DNA of 64,000 nucleotides from Aquimarina aggregata (lineage in GTDB: Bacteria > Bacteroidota > Bacteroidia > Flavobacteriales > Flavobacteriaceae): contig NZ_LQRT01000060.1 in assembly GCF_001632745.1 (NCBI RefSeq), forward strand, positions 1 through 64,000, written 5' to 3'. Numbering within the stretch: position 1 is the first letter of the stretch; each line of letters starts with the position of its first letter. Below the pieces are notes generated by a model. It saw only the letters and a list, made by a program, of their open reading frames with translations. It had not been told where the DNA came from and made no database searches. The translations under genes were made by a program, and so were the position numbers. Positions 1-9,854 of this stretch are shown here, one piece after another.

Positions 1-4
1 AGGT

Positions 5-289
5 TCAGCTTACAATCCTGAAAAGAAAATAAACCATATTCAAAAGTGAAAGTATAAAAACTAATAGATTTATTTGAGTATAATTTTCTTTTTTTAAAAT
101 TAAAATCAATCCAAATAAAGAGCTAATAAATGATACAAAAACACTTGGCATAAATAGATATATATTTAACATACCTTGCTCTTTACGAGATAAATAATCT
201 GCAAAAAATAAATTAGTTAAAAGTCCAAATATTGATATTATTAAAAAGAGAATAGCAATTTTATAAAACAGTTTTATATTTAATTTCAT
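5..289 (-). CDS. Small three-helix membrane protein, candidate immunity protein
   Basis: This 94-residue protein has three predicted membrane helices at about residues 9-29, 45-65 and 73-92, joined by short loops. I recognise no family. Its ATG lies only 6 bp after the stop of the large RHS gene on the same strand, and it ends with TGA at the left edge of the window, so it is complete. A small gene directly behind an RHS toxin tip is the usual place for the cognate immunity protein, and that is my inference here. Membrane immunity proteins normally go with toxins that act at the membrane or in the periplasm. An alternative is an unrelated small membrane protein. Confidence 0.6.
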   Translation of the reverse strand: MKLNIKLFYKIAILFLIISIFGLLTNLFFADYLSRKEQGMLNIYLFMPSVFVSFISSLFGLILILKKENYTQINLLVFILSLLNMVYFLFRIVS

Positions 290-295
290 ATTATA

Positions 296-3200
296 TTAAT
301 TTCCAAAAAATCCTTTTTTAATTGCACTTTGATCGGCTTCTGAATCAAATCCAAATTCATTCGCTTTAGAACCAAATCTAATCTCGCCGTAACTAAATCC
401 TGACATTCCCATTGCTCTCCCCCACATATAATTACCAGCATCATAAAGATTATAAATATTATTTGTGTTACCAAATCTAAAAAATGCCGTTCCATCTACC
501 CAGGATGCCCTACTTCTAGATAATAGATCATTCTTGCTATGTATTTTTTCTTCCGATAAATTTATTAGATATCCTTCTGCAAAATCAAAATCACCATGTC
601 CTTTACCCGCAGCGCTAATCCAACTCCAAGCCCAAAATACTGCTCCTGAGCCATTCATTCCAGACAAGTACCTTTGCATTATCAGACCGGAATCTATTAT
701 TTCCTGATTTACTTGTTGAGTAGAAATCGAATAAAATACTCGATCACCTTTTCTATAAGTTCCTGTTATAAAAGGCTTGTCGACTCCATTAGAATCATGG
801 AAGGATAATTCATTTCCATTTTCATCAAAGAATCTATTTGGTTTCCCATTTTTTACTACGTTGGTTACAACACCGTTAGAATTAACTGTAATATCATCTT
901 GAGGATCGTTGTTTTCATTTTCACTTTCATCAGACTCAGTTCCAGCAGATCGTCCTTTACTAGCACTAAAAGTGCCATCATTATTGGATTTCCAAGTAGA
1001 AGAATCATATCCAGAAGATTTGTTAATAATTTCATTTACTAAATCTTCAGAATTTGCCCCACTAGGGTCTGCCCAATATACTGGGTTATTATCAAAAGCA
1101 GTATAAGTAGACATCGAGTGATGCGTAACAGGATCAATAGAAGTCCATCTCGCAATAGCAGGATCATATTGTCGTAAAGGCATTTCATAAAGATCAAGTC
1201 CTAAGACTTCTTCATGTTCTATACCATTAAACTTAAACTTCTGTGCTGTGCTGTTAGCATTAGGGCTTACTACATTATTGTATCCTTTATGTTGTAGTCC
1301 AAAAGGATAGTAATTCTTCTCTTGGACTATCTCATTTGTGGTTATAGAGCCATTACCATCAGCATCTTTATACGATAATCTAATATTTCCTAAATGATCC
1401 TTGTACTGATATGTATACTTATACCCATCAGCTTCTTTTTCTACATAACCTTCTGACGTGTTAAAAAACTCAAGATTACCATTCTTATAGACGTAATTAC
1501 CAGCATACTCTGTTGTTGTTAAAGAACCTCCACTAGGAGCAGTTTTTTTAAGTTTTGCTCCTGTTGCGTCGTAAATATAAGAAATAGTTCCTGTACCTTC
1601 ACTATTACTTATAGAAACTGTTTCTGGCAGGTTTAAATGATTATACGTAATGCTTGTGATGCCTTTGTTTTGGTCTTTGATCATGTTACCATTGGTATCA
1701 TAATCATAGTCATCGTTGGTATTGGTGCCGTCTTTAAAACCATAGGTTTTGTTACCAGTATCTGTAACACTTAAGAGTTTATTACCTGTATCGTATTTAT
1801 AGGCGAGTACATCCATATTTCCAAAATTAGAACTGTTCTGGAAACCATTTCTTGCTAAGGATAAAATATTACCCATTTTATCGTAAGTAATACTAGACAC
1901 TACATATTTATTATCATTATCAGTAGCAGCAACAAATCGATTTAAATCATCGTATCGATATCCATATGCTCTTTTAACATTATCATTAGCGGTTTTCCAT
2001 AAGGTCTCACTGATATTACCATTATACAATGCTTTTGCGTATAAACCTTCGGTAGTCGTATTGTAATGAATACCAAAACTAAATAAATCATTACCTAAAT
2101 TCTCAACATCATTAATCCCAGTCATCCAACCCCGTACATTATAGGTGTAATCTATGGTTTGTAGACTTGACCCCTCGACTCCGCTCGAGGTGACAGAACC
2201 CCCAACTTTTTTAGAGATTAATTGTCCTAAAGCATCATACGTATTCTCTGCAATGACTTCTGTATCTTGATTATTAATTTGTTGGGTTTGCTTTTTTGCT
2301 CTCCCCATATGATCATACGTAAAAGTATCTACTGTAACAATTGCAGCATTACTGCCTTTGGTATGAGTGGCAGTCGTTTTTAAGACTTTACCCACAAAAT
2401 CCAATTCACTTTCTACACTATCAGTTGTATTTAGATATTCATTGTTACTGGCTACATAAATAGGTCTTGCTTTATTGTCGTAATAGGTTACTGTGGTAAT
2501 CCATTTATCTTCACCCAGAACTTTTACTTTAGAGCCTGTAGGCAGGGACCTGTTACGGTTTGTTATCGCCTCCCCAGACACCGTACCTGGATTTGCCAAT
2601 TCTTGTATTGGTGTTGTTCCTAAAAACTCATAGTCATCATAATAATTGATGGTTAAAGTTTCTCCTGTAGTTACTTTAGGATAGCCACCATCATCATAAC
2701 GGATGCCTGTAGTGGTTTTATCTACCCATACATCATCACTATACCCCGTAGCTTCTGCTTGTAACTGAGTTCTTGTTTTACCAGTGATTGTTATTTTACC
2801 CGTGTAGGCAGCTCTACCTAAAGCATCATACTTGGTAAAGAGCCATTGGCTCTCTTGTTTTAAAAGAGCATCTTGTGTTAAGATAGGTTGATCTAGAGTA
2901 TTATATACAATATACTCCCACCCTTTACCCGGGATTTTCTTTTCAACCAGACGATTTCTGTAATCGTATTTGTACTGATAACAGAGTTCACTCAGTTCTG
3001 TAGCACTTACGTCATCTGTGGTAGTTACTTTTGGAGGAATCACATAGGTAAGATTACCATAATCATCATATACATAATAGGTATCATGAGCTTCTCCACC
3101 ACCTGCGGCAGCACTACCACCACTTGTATTTGATATGGTATTATAGGTACGCTTTAAGACCACTCTACCACGTTTATCGGTATATTCTCTGGTCGTATGA

Positions 3201-6166
3201 TTATTACCATCTGCTACGGTCCAGTTTTCATCTTTGGTGATCGTTACTTGCAATTCTCCAACGGGATAGAAGTCTTGTTTGACTAAGGTCGGAGACTCGG
3301 TATCTGATCCTGTAAACTGTACTCTAAACTTGATGACTTCTTCTAATGTATTAGTGTCCCAATCAAATTTTATGGTATGATCGGTATCTACATCTTTATT
3401 AGCTTTCCAGACAGATCCCGGTGCCCCTTGTTCTTGCACTCTGTTTAAAGGTGAAGCCTCAAAAATACTCTCAGAATAGGCATTAAAATTCTGATGATCG
3501 GGTGCTACGGTAAAATCTGCTCCGTAGACATTGTTGTAATAGCTGTTAATATCAGTAACCACATTTACGCTTGCATAACTTCCTAAAGGAGTAGAGGTGC
3601 CAGTTGGTCTTTCAAAAGGCAAGTATTGTTGTGCCTGTCTGCCATACTGATCATAGGTAATATGGGTAACGATATCTTTAGCTTGTGGAGAAGCTTTGAT
3701 CCCTACTTGTTGTTTTGGTCGTCCCAGTCCGTCAAAATAGGTGATGCTCTCGATCACATCTTTATTAAAATTGATGGCTGTTGCGGCATCCATCTCCTCT
3801 TGATAGGCTCTCGTAAAGACATAATTTTCATTGCTAATAGTAACCCCATCATAAGGAATATCTGCACAACCATTATGTTCACCAAAAACATCTGGGCAAT
3901 TATCATTTGCATTGGTCACATATCCTGTAGGTTGTACGCTATAGAACACGCTTTGATTAGGGTCTCCAAAACCATCTCCATCAGTATCTAAGTAAAAAGT
4001 CTGTGGCGCTATGTTGATAATATTTTCTGTACTATCATTATAATCATCATCATTACGTACATAACCTGTGGGTTTAGTACATTGTTTTTTAGTACTATTC
4101 TTATCCCCAAAAGTATCGCCATCACCATCTTTATACCAAACTGTATTAGGTGTTAAACTTGCATCTGCGTCATTACAATCATTACCATTAGTTACATAAC
4201 TATAGGCATCGCTTGGTGCGGCACTGCGATAAAACTTGATATTTGGATTTCCAAAAGTATCTTTATCCCCATCTCTATAGAAATTCTTGGGAGCAATGTT
4301 GGTGATAAACTCATTACTATCATTATAATCACTACCGTTGGTCACATAACTATAGGTATCGCTTGGTGCAGCACTACGATAAAATTTAATATCTGGGTTT
4401 CCAAAAGTGTCACCATCTCCATCTCTGTAGAAGTTCTTAGGAGCAATGTTGGTGATAAACTCATTACTGTCATCATGATCACTACCATTAGTTACATAGC
4501 TATGCGTATCTGCAGGAGGAAAACTTCTATAAAACTTAATACTTGGATTACCATAGGTATCTTTATCTGCATCTCTATAAAAGTTCTTTGGTGGTACGTT
4601 AGTGATATATTCATTATTATCATTGATATCTCCTTTTTTTCGCACATATTTTGAAGAAGGTTGCCCGCATTGTTGTCGCACGGTACTTAAGTCGCCTTCA
4701 TTTCCAAAACCATCTCCGTCATTATCATAATACCATACGGTAAGCGGATTTAAAGTTGCATCACTATCATTACAATCTCCTGAACCTGCAACACTACGCT
4801 TGTATTTTGAACCAGGACTGGTACATTGTTTTTTCGTACTACGTGCATAGTTATCGTTATCATTATCTAAATACCAAACTGTATTCGGGTTGACCGTTTT
4901 ATCGCCATCATTACAATCGCTACCATTAGTGACATAGACATAGCCATCGCTAGGGGCTGCACTGCGATAATATTTAATACTAGGGTTACCATAGGTATCT
5001 TTATCTGCATCTCTATAAAAATTCTTGGGAGCAATATTAGTGATCCATTTGTTGCCATCATCGCGGTCACTACCATTTGTTACGTATATATAACCATCAC
5101 TAGGAGCTTTACTACGATAATACTTAATACTAGGGTTACCATAGGTATCTTTGTCTGCATCTCTATAAAAATTCTTGGGAGCAATATTAGTGATATGTCC
5201 AGTGCTATCATCGTAATCACTACCGTTGGTCACATAGGTATGCCCGTCGCTAGGGGCAAAACTGCGATAAAACTTAATACTTGGATTACCATAGGTATCT
5301 TTATCTGCATCTCTATAAAAGTTCTTTGGGGTTATGTTCGTGATATATTCATTATTATCATTGATATCTCCTTTTTTTCGCACATATTTTGAAGAAGGTT
5401 GCCCGCATTGTTGTCGCACGGTACTTAAGTCGCCTTCATTTCCAAAACCATCTCCGTCATTATCATAATACCATACGGTAAGTGGATTTAAGGTTGCATC
5501 ACTATCATTACAATCTCCTGAGCCTGCAACACTACGCTTGTATTTTGAACCAGGACTGGTACATTGTTTTTTCGTACTACGTGCATAGTTATCGTTATCA
5601 TTATCTAAATACCAAACTGTATTAGGGTTGACTGTTTTATCGCTATCGTTACAATCACGAGCATCAGTAACATAGCCACTAGGTTTAGCACTGCGATATA
5701 CTTTATTGCTAGGATTCCCAAAACCATCTTTATCGTAATCACGATAAAAGTTTCGAGGAGCGATATTGGTGATGAGTTTGTTATTATCATCATAGTCACT
5801 ATTATTAGTGACATACCCATTAGGGCGTCTACTGGCATATACCTTATTATTAGGATTCCCGTAGCTATCTTTATCCTTATCAAAATAGAAATATTTGGGA
5901 GGAAGATCTGTAATTAAAGCATTGTTATCATCCCGATCCCCATATCTAGTTGAATATCCATCAGGGACATCGGTGTCGCAAATTTTTTGACTAAAGACTC
6001 CATAGCCATCTCTATCGGCATCGCGATAGGAATAAATATTACAATTGTCACCGCCGCCGCCATCTTCGCCGCCGCCAAATTGTGAAAAAGCACTTGCTGT
6101 ACTCATCATGATAATGATCAGCACTATATAGTTTTGTATCTTATTTTTCATTGTTCTTGCCTTCAT
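296..6166 (-). CDS. Secreted RHS protein with MopE-like Asp-rich repeats and variable C-terminal tip
   Basis: The 1956-residue product starts with a signal peptide, clearest from the second Met (residue 6, position 6151), and then a Gly/Asp/Glu linker. Residues about 44-768 hold 15 units of 40-50 residues beginning with FYxDxDxDxxG, the pattern of MopE-like and thrombospondin-3 calcium-binding repeats. A DUF6443-like segment (around 775-850) and YD repeats follow, then the RHS core ending in DPSG near residue 1700. The final 250 residues are the variable tip. Its end (NLYDAGNYMWGRAMG, then DSEADQSAI) resembles the polymorphic toxin type 44 group, but only weakly. The start overlaps the upstream gene's stop as TAATG, so the pair is probably translationally coupled. 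Position 6166 keeps the coupled start; 6151 is the alternative. By family analogy the RHS core forms a shell around the toxic tip. Confidence 0.88.
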   Translation of the reverse strand: MKARTMKNKIQNYIVLIIIMMSTASAFSQFGGGEDGGGGDNCNIYSYRDADRDGYGVFSQKICDTDVPDGYSTRYGDRDDNNALITDLPPKYFYFDKDKDSYGNPNNKVYASRRPNGYVTNNSDYDDNNKLITNIAPRNFYRDYDKDGFGNPSNKVYRSAKPSGYVTDARDCNDSDKTVNPNTVWYLDNDNDNYARSTKKQCTSPGSKYKRSVAGSGDCNDSDATLNPLTVWYYDNDGDGFGNEGDLSTVRQQCGQPSSKYVRKKGDINDNNEYITNITPKNFYRDADKDTYGNPSIKFYRSFAPSDGHTYVTNGSDYDDSTGHITNIAPKNFYRDADKDTYGNPSIKYYRSKAPSDGYIYVTNGSDRDDGNKWITNIAPKNFYRDADKDTYGNPSIKYYRSAAPSDGYVYVTNGSDCNDGDKTVNPNTVWYLDNDNDNYARSTKKQCTSPGSKYKRSVAGSGDCNDSDATLNPLTVWYYDNDGDGFGNEGDLSTVRQQCGQPSSKYVRKKGDINDNNEYITNVPPKNFYRDADKDTYGNPSIKFYRSFPPADTHSYVTNGSDHDDSNEFITNIAPKNFYRDGDGDTFGNPDIKFYRSAAPSDTYSYVTNGSDYNDSNEFITNIAPKNFYRDGDKDTFGNPNIKFYRSAAPSDAYSYVTNGNDCNDADASLTPNTVWYKDGDGDTFGDKNSTKKQCTKPTGYVRNDDDYNDSTENIINIAPQTFYLDTDGDGFGDPNQSVFYSVQPTGYVTNANDNCPDVFGEHNGCADIPYDGVTISNENYVFTRAYQEEMDAATAINFNKDVIESITYFDGLGRPKQQVGIKASPQAKDIVTHITYDQYGRQAQQYLPFERPTGTSTPLGSYASVNVVTDINSYYNNVYGADFTVAPDHQNFNAYSESIFEASPLNRVQEQGAPGSVWKANKDVDTDHTIKFDWDTNTLEEVIKFRVQFTGSDTESPTLVKQDFYPVGELQVTITKDENWTVADGNNHTTREYTDKRGRVVLKRTYNTISNTSGGSAAAGGGEAHDTYYVYDDYGNLTYVIPPKVTTTDDVSATELSELCYQYKYDYRNRLVEKKIPGKGWEYIVYNTLDQPILTQDALLKQESQWLFTKYDALGRAAYTGKITITGKTRTQLQAEATGYSDDVWVDKTTTGIRYDDGGYPKVTTGETLTINYYDDYEFLGTTPIQELANPGTVSGEAITNRNRSLPTGSKVKVLGEDKWITTVTYYDNKARPIYVASNNEYLNTTDSVESELDFVGKVLKTTATHTKGSNAAIVTVDTFTYDHMGRAKKQTQQINNQDTEVIAENTYDALGQLISKKVGGSVTSSGVEGSSLQTIDYTYNVRGWMTGINDVENLGNDLFSFGIHYNTTTEGLYAKALYNGNISETLWKTANDNVKRAYGYRYDDLNRFVAATDNDNKYVVSSITYDKMGNILSLARNGFQNSSNFGNMDVLAYKYDTGNKLLSVTDTGNKTYGFKDGTNTNDDYDYDTNGNMIKDQNKGITSITYNHLNLPETVSISNSEGTGTISYIYDATGAKLKKTAPSGGSLTTTEYAGNYVYKNGNLEFFNTSEGYVEKEADGYKYTYQYKDHLGNIRLSYKDADGNGSITTNEIVQEKNYYPFGLQHKGYNNVVSPNANSTAQKFKFNGIEHEEVLGLDLYEMPLRQYDPAIARWTSIDPVTHHSMSTYTAFDNNPVYWADPSGANSEDLVNEIINKSSGYDSSTWKSNNDGTFSASKGRSAGTESDESENENNDPQDDITVNSNGVVTNVVKNGKPNRFFDENGNELSFHDSNGVDKPFITGTYRKGDRVFYSISTQQVNQEIIDSGLIMQRYLSGMNGSGAVFWAWSWISAAGKGHGDFDFAEGYLINLSEEKIHSKNDLLSRSRASWVDGTAFFRFGNTNNIYNLYDAGNYMWGRAMGMSGFSYGEIRFGSKANEFGFDSEADQSAIKKGFFGN
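2171..2194. repeat. Single arm of a dispersed CTCGA-rich repeat inside the RHS gene
   Basis: The 24-bp segment CCCCTCGACTCCGCTCGAGG plus TGAC closely matches the arms of the fold-back elements at 14866-14963 and 15282-15372. Here it lies within the RHS reading frame and is translated as a short Ser/Gly-rich insertion (VTSSGVEG) near residue 1328 without breaking the frame. Confidence 0.6.
3862..6037 (-). repeat. Coding tandem repeat array, 15 MopE-like units
   Basis: The array encodes 15 Asp-rich units with the core YxDxDxDxxG. Two unit types alternate: units with NFYRDADKDTYGNPSIK followed by a conserved YVTNGSD turn, and Cys-containing units opening with VWYLDNDND or VWYYDNDGDGFG followed by CNDSD. 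Unit length is mostly 115-150 bp at the DNA level. The Asp spacing fits calcium coordination. The array is followed by a thrombospondin-3-like closing segment (NDNCPDVFGEHNGC). Confidence 0.85.
4529..5656. repeat. Segmental duplication with a 738-bp period
   Basis: Positions 4529-4918 and 5267-5656 are near-identical copies of about 390 bp offset by exactly 738 bp (246 codons). I checked the offset at several anchors: 4561 pairs with 5299 and 4721 with 5459. The copies differ by only a few substitutions over most of their length. Three shorter repeat units lie between them. The exact in-frame period points to expansion of the array by recombination or slippage. Confidence 0.85.
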
Positions 6167-9100
6167 TAGTTCTTGTACCCATATTTGTTTTCTGAAATCA
6201 GTTTCCCCTCATCATCTTTTACATATTCCAATCGATTAAAAGTATCATACGCATAATACATCGTATATCCTCTGGGATCTGTTACACTAGTTACCCCCAC
6301 TAAAGGATTATAGGTAAATGAGGTAAGTTGACTATCCTTAAAATAGGCATGATCCCGTAATTGATTCATGAGATCACGTAGTGTGGCTTCAGTAGCAGCA
6401 GTGGTATCACTATTAGATGCTGTTTTTAGTTGATTAATTAGTGTAGTCACCGCTGTAGGCATCCCGATATAGGTGGCATGATCGATTTTAGCGATAGGAT
6501 ATAACTCATTATACCCCCAGATATAGATGCTATGACTGCCGTTAGTTTGTTGTACCTCTAAAGGATTGCCTTTATTATCATAGTTTAGATACTCGATACG
6601 ATCTTCTAGAGCATCATTCCTCTTAGCGGCTTGTACAATCTGGGGTAAGATCAAACCAGACCAATCTTTATAATTAGTACGCTGTTTAGTAACAAGCACA
6701 TTGTTGATACGCGTCTCTTGTTGAATAGCAGTCCCTATACGTGGTTGAGATCCATTACTTTTTAGCGGTGAAATCGCAGCATACTCAGCTGTAGTCAGTG
6801 ATTCTCCTAATGCAGTTGCAGTAGTCACATCATCTGGGTAATAGGTCTTAGTCTCGATGACTTCTCCATTACTATCGGTAGTTGTGGTAGTTAACGGAAG
6901 CGTTCTACCTACATATTCTCCAGGATCATAGCCGTAGCTCGTTGTAGTTTTTACCGTACCCGATGGGTAGTAATTTGTTTTTGAGGTTCCTGTCATCAGG
7001 TAACGTTCACTAATATTATCATAACTATCTCCTTCATTAAGTGCTCCTATTTTTCCCATCATGATATTTTTAGTTCTTCGGTCACCGTATGTAGTATAGC
7101 TATTCTTAGTGTCTTCTACTACTGAAAAATTTCCTGATGCTTTTTCATAACGATATACTTTTTGTTGTAATAATTGTCCTCTTCGGTGTGAATAATCTAA
7201 AGCAGGAACAATTAAATCTCCTTTTCCGTCAAAAACATTGGTTGCGCTAATCGCGCCATCGGGAGCATAACTATAGGTATATTCTGTTTTCCCATTTTCT
7301 ATCCCTTGGGTATATTCTGTAACATTGGTATAATTCACATGAGAACCACTTTGCCCATTTAAAGGAAACATCGCATTAGAACTTAGTATAGTTTGACTGC
7401 AACCTACACTTACGGGTACATTACGCGATATAAACATAGGTGGATTTAACGACCTTCCACTTGATTGTGTGGTGTTTCCAAATTCATGATACTCATAACG
7501 TTTGGTCGTAAGTAAACTATTGTCCTGATCCCGAAACTGGAGTTCTTTAACACGTAATCCACCTGTGTAAGCAGCTTTTAATTCACCTTCACTGATAGTA
7601 CCTAATTCTCTTGTATTCAATGAAATCGTAATATAATTATCTGATGGAATCTCATAACTCATTTCGATTGTATAGGTATCCGCAGCAAGATCTAATAAGA
7701 TATCAGTATTTGTTTCTGTTTTAAAAATGGCATTTACTAATTCTCCATTACTTTTATACATTTTGATCTTAGGGCAATCTGCAGCATTCATATTACAAGA
7801 CCTTTGTGCATATACCTTAACAGCGACTGTTTTAGATTCTGAAAGGGTAAAACTAGAGGTCACTTTATTAGGGCTTCCTAAATTATCTCTCATCTCCAAA
7901 GATGCTTCTGTAATAGGAGTACTAACGGTTTTCATTCCCACAAAAAAGTCCCTATTCCCATATACTGTATTGGGTTCAAAAATAAAGTGGGTACTACCTC
8001 CTGTAGGATAAGTGATTTTTTCTAATAATAACGCCTTGGCATGCGCTTCACTTATTGTTCGATCGGCCCCGTCAACTTCTATAGGACTAGCAACAGGACG
8101 ATACACTATAGAAGGATATAAGACATCATTATCCGCACCATTATAATATCCCCAAAAATCTTGTGAAAATGAAAAACGCTCTGGTAACTCGTGGGTTTGA
8201 TTATAGCTAAAACGATGTACTTTATTGCTCGCAGTACCTTTTTGTTGCGTAATACTTTTTAAATATAATCTATGTGTACGCTGGTCTACATCGCCCTTAT
8301 CTGAAAACCTTGTAAATCCTGTTGCGATAAAATACCCCTGATCTAATACGTAACTATCGATAATAGTATCATTACTATCTATTAATTGAACTCCTGTAAG
8401 AGCTTTATCATTCTTTACATCTGTACGGTTATGGTTATACTCAAACAAAATTTGTCCTTGTCTAGTGGTGATCGAGGATAAATAAGTAGGTTTATAAATA
8501 TCTTCACTCATAGAAATTGGATCAGTAGCTCCGCCACCGAGACCACAATTACCAAAACCAAATAAGTTTTTACTTTGTCCTGTAACGTTAAAATACTTGA
8601 TTTGTGCTGTTCCAGCGGTATATCCAAAATTAATCTGATTGCCTTTATAATCGGATATCTGAGTCAGATACCAACCCGAAGTATGAGATTTATAACCCGT
8701 TGGGAAATTTGCAGCAGACGATTCGAATCGAGTCTCCTTATCCTCATGTACTTTTTGTGTAGTTCCAGGAACGACTCCAAAAGTATATCGTATACCCATT
8801 GGTGTAGTAATCTCCCAACCAGAGATTAAATGACCATCACGAAGGGCTACAATTTTTAAATCACTTTTTTGATGTACGACAATATCCCCATTTTGATCAA
8901 AAAAGAATTTACCCGATAACCCAGCTACATTTATATGATACATGTCAGATTCAAAATCTTGAATGTCATCTAAGGCATTTTGGAACAGTTGTCTGCGTTC
9001 TTCGCTATCAAAGGGAAGGGAGCGAAAATAATCCATAGTGTTACTGGTATTGATAAAACCTTCTTGATGATCATCAGCAATACCACGTACCTGACGAGAA

Positions 9101-9393
9101 ATTATACCTCCAGCCTGCAAGGCCCATCCTAAACCTACCCGAGAGGCCATCTCACTAACTTTAATCCCTGAAGCATGATAACTTACCGATACCGAAGCGC
9201 TTAATGCACCATCTGAAATACTGGTGAGTGGTATCGAAATAGTAGGAGTTCCTGTAGAAAGACTCATTGGTATATCATCATACTTCCCTAGGGCAGCAAC
9301 CTCGGGTGTAGGAGGTGATAATTGTGGTAATTCTTGTCCAAAGGTGAGTGTATAGCAGATACCCAACACCATAAACAGCAGTTGTTTTTTCAT
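6166..9393 (-). CDS. Secreted SpvB-like/YD-repeat RHS family protein
   Basis: This 1075-residue protein has a signal peptide (MKKQLLFMVLGICYTLTFGQ). Its N-terminal region (about 25-110: PEVAALGKYDDIPMSLSTG, then VSYHASGIKV and VGLGWALQAGG) is the SpvB-like opening shared by flavobacterial RHS proteins and Tc toxin B subunits. The middle is beta-rich, and the last 150 residues contain YD-type repeats (DPRGYTMYYAYDTFNRLEYV). It lacks the RHS core terminus and has no toxin tip. A TAANNTG-like stop/start junction (TAATG) couples it to the next RHS gene. The likely role is the first half of a two-part RHS shell, analogous to TcB preceding TcC; this is inference from gene order and domains. No T9SS tail was seen. 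Confidence 0.85.
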   Translation of the reverse strand: MKKQLLFMVLGICYTLTFGQELPQLSPPTPEVAALGKYDDIPMSLSTGTPTISIPLTSISDGALSASVSVSYHASGIKVSEMASRVGLGWALQAGGIISRQVRGIADDHQEGFINTSNTMDYFRSLPFDSEERRQLFQNALDDIQDFESDMYHINVAGLSGKFFFDQNGDIVVHQKSDLKIVALRDGHLISGWEITTPMGIRYTFGVVPGTTQKVHEDKETRFESSAANFPTGYKSHTSGWYLTQISDYKGNQINFGYTAGTAQIKYFNVTGQSKNLFGFGNCGLGGGATDPISMSEDIYKPTYLSSITTRQGQILFEYNHNRTDVKNDKALTGVQLIDSNDTIIDSYVLDQGYFIATGFTRFSDKGDVDQRTHRLYLKSITQQKGTASNKVHRFSYNQTHELPERFSFSQDFWGYYNGADNDVLYPSIVYRPVASPIEVDGADRTISEAHAKALLLEKITYPTGGSTHFIFEPNTVYGNRDFFVGMKTVSTPITEASLEMRDNLGSPNKVTSSFTLSESKTVAVKVYAQRSCNMNAADCPKIKMYKSNGELVNAIFKTETNTDILLDLAADTYTIEMSYEIPSDNYITISLNTRELGTISEGELKAAYTGGLRVKELQFRDQDNSLLTTKRYEYHEFGNTTQSSGRSLNPPMFISRNVPVSVGCSQTILSSNAMFPLNGQSGSHVNYTNVTEYTQGIENGKTEYTYSYAPDGAISATNVFDGKGDLIVPALDYSHRRGQLLQQKVYRYEKASGNFSVVEDTKNSYTTYGDRRTKNIMMGKIGALNEGDSYDNISERYLMTGTSKTNYYPSGTVKTTTSYGYDPGEYVGRTLPLTTTTTDSNGEVIETKTYYPDDVTTATALGESLTTAEYAAISPLKSNGSQPRIGTAIQQETRINNVLVTKQRTNYKDWSGLILPQIVQAAKRNDALEDRIEYLNYDNKGNPLEVQQTNGSHSIYIWGYNELYPIAKIDHATYIGMPTAVTTLINQLKTASNSDTTAATEATLRDLMNQLRDHAYFKDSQLTSFTYNPLVGVTSVTDPRGYTMYYAYDTFNRLEYVKDDEGKLISENKYGYKN

Positions 9394-9437
9394 AAAAATA
9401 TTAAATTGAATGACTTTTTAATTTGTTTTCCCGGCGG

Positions 9438-9469
9438 CAAACCTACGACCTAAATCACTTGCTCGCAAT
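9438..9469 (-). promoter_or_regulatory. Bacteroidota-type promoter for the RHS operon
   Basis: On the minus strand TTG (9466-9468) is followed after 20 bp by TAGGTTTG (9438-9445). This fits the Bacteroidota primary sigma factor pattern of TTTG/TTG, a spacer of about 19-21 bp, and TAnnTTTG. The implied transcript starts near 9433, about 40 nt before the ATG at 9393. Confidence 0.6.
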
Positions 9470-9854
9470 CGGATTATGGGGATGTTTTTCCCTATGTCTT
9501 AACTTTTCGTTAAGAAGCACTAAACTTTTGTTGAACAACACAAAAAAGGTGTGTTTTAATGCATTTATTTCTTACGGTTTTCCTCATCTTTAATTTGTTT
9601 TATAATCAGATTTTGTTTTTAAAATGTTTCCCTATATACTATATGTTAGCAATAGCATAATTGTTACCTTCTCTTTTTAATTAATTTTGATTCAATAGTA
9701 CAACCTGCCAGTTTCATTTTTCGAAACTGAAGAAAAAAAATGCGTTTTTTAAAATAAGTAGAAGTAAAGCATACTATTAATTTTCTATAATCATGACAAT
9801 TTCATTTTTAAGTTTTTATATCTTTATATAGAAACTTAATAACACAATTATTAA
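9470..9854. other. Divergent intergenic spacer with two small dyads
   Basis: This very AT-rich spacer between the RHS operon and the 217-aa membrane protein gene holds no convincing gene. Two small dyads are visible: TCTTAAC/GTTAAGA at 9497-9503 and 9509-9515, and AACACA/TGTGTT at 9537-9542 and 9550-9555. Either could be an operator. I found no good TAnnTTTG element for the rightward gene. Confidence 0.4.

Noticed and set aside
4867..5883. Opposite- and alternate-frame ORFs of 65-92 codons inside the RHS repeat region
   Set aside because: They are read-through of the repeat DNA in other frames; composition is Ile/Met-rich and no family features are present.
9558..9662. ORF of about 34 codons in the spacer upstream of the RHS operon
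   Set aside because: Composition is what T-rich DNA gives by chance, with no start signal or conserved pattern.
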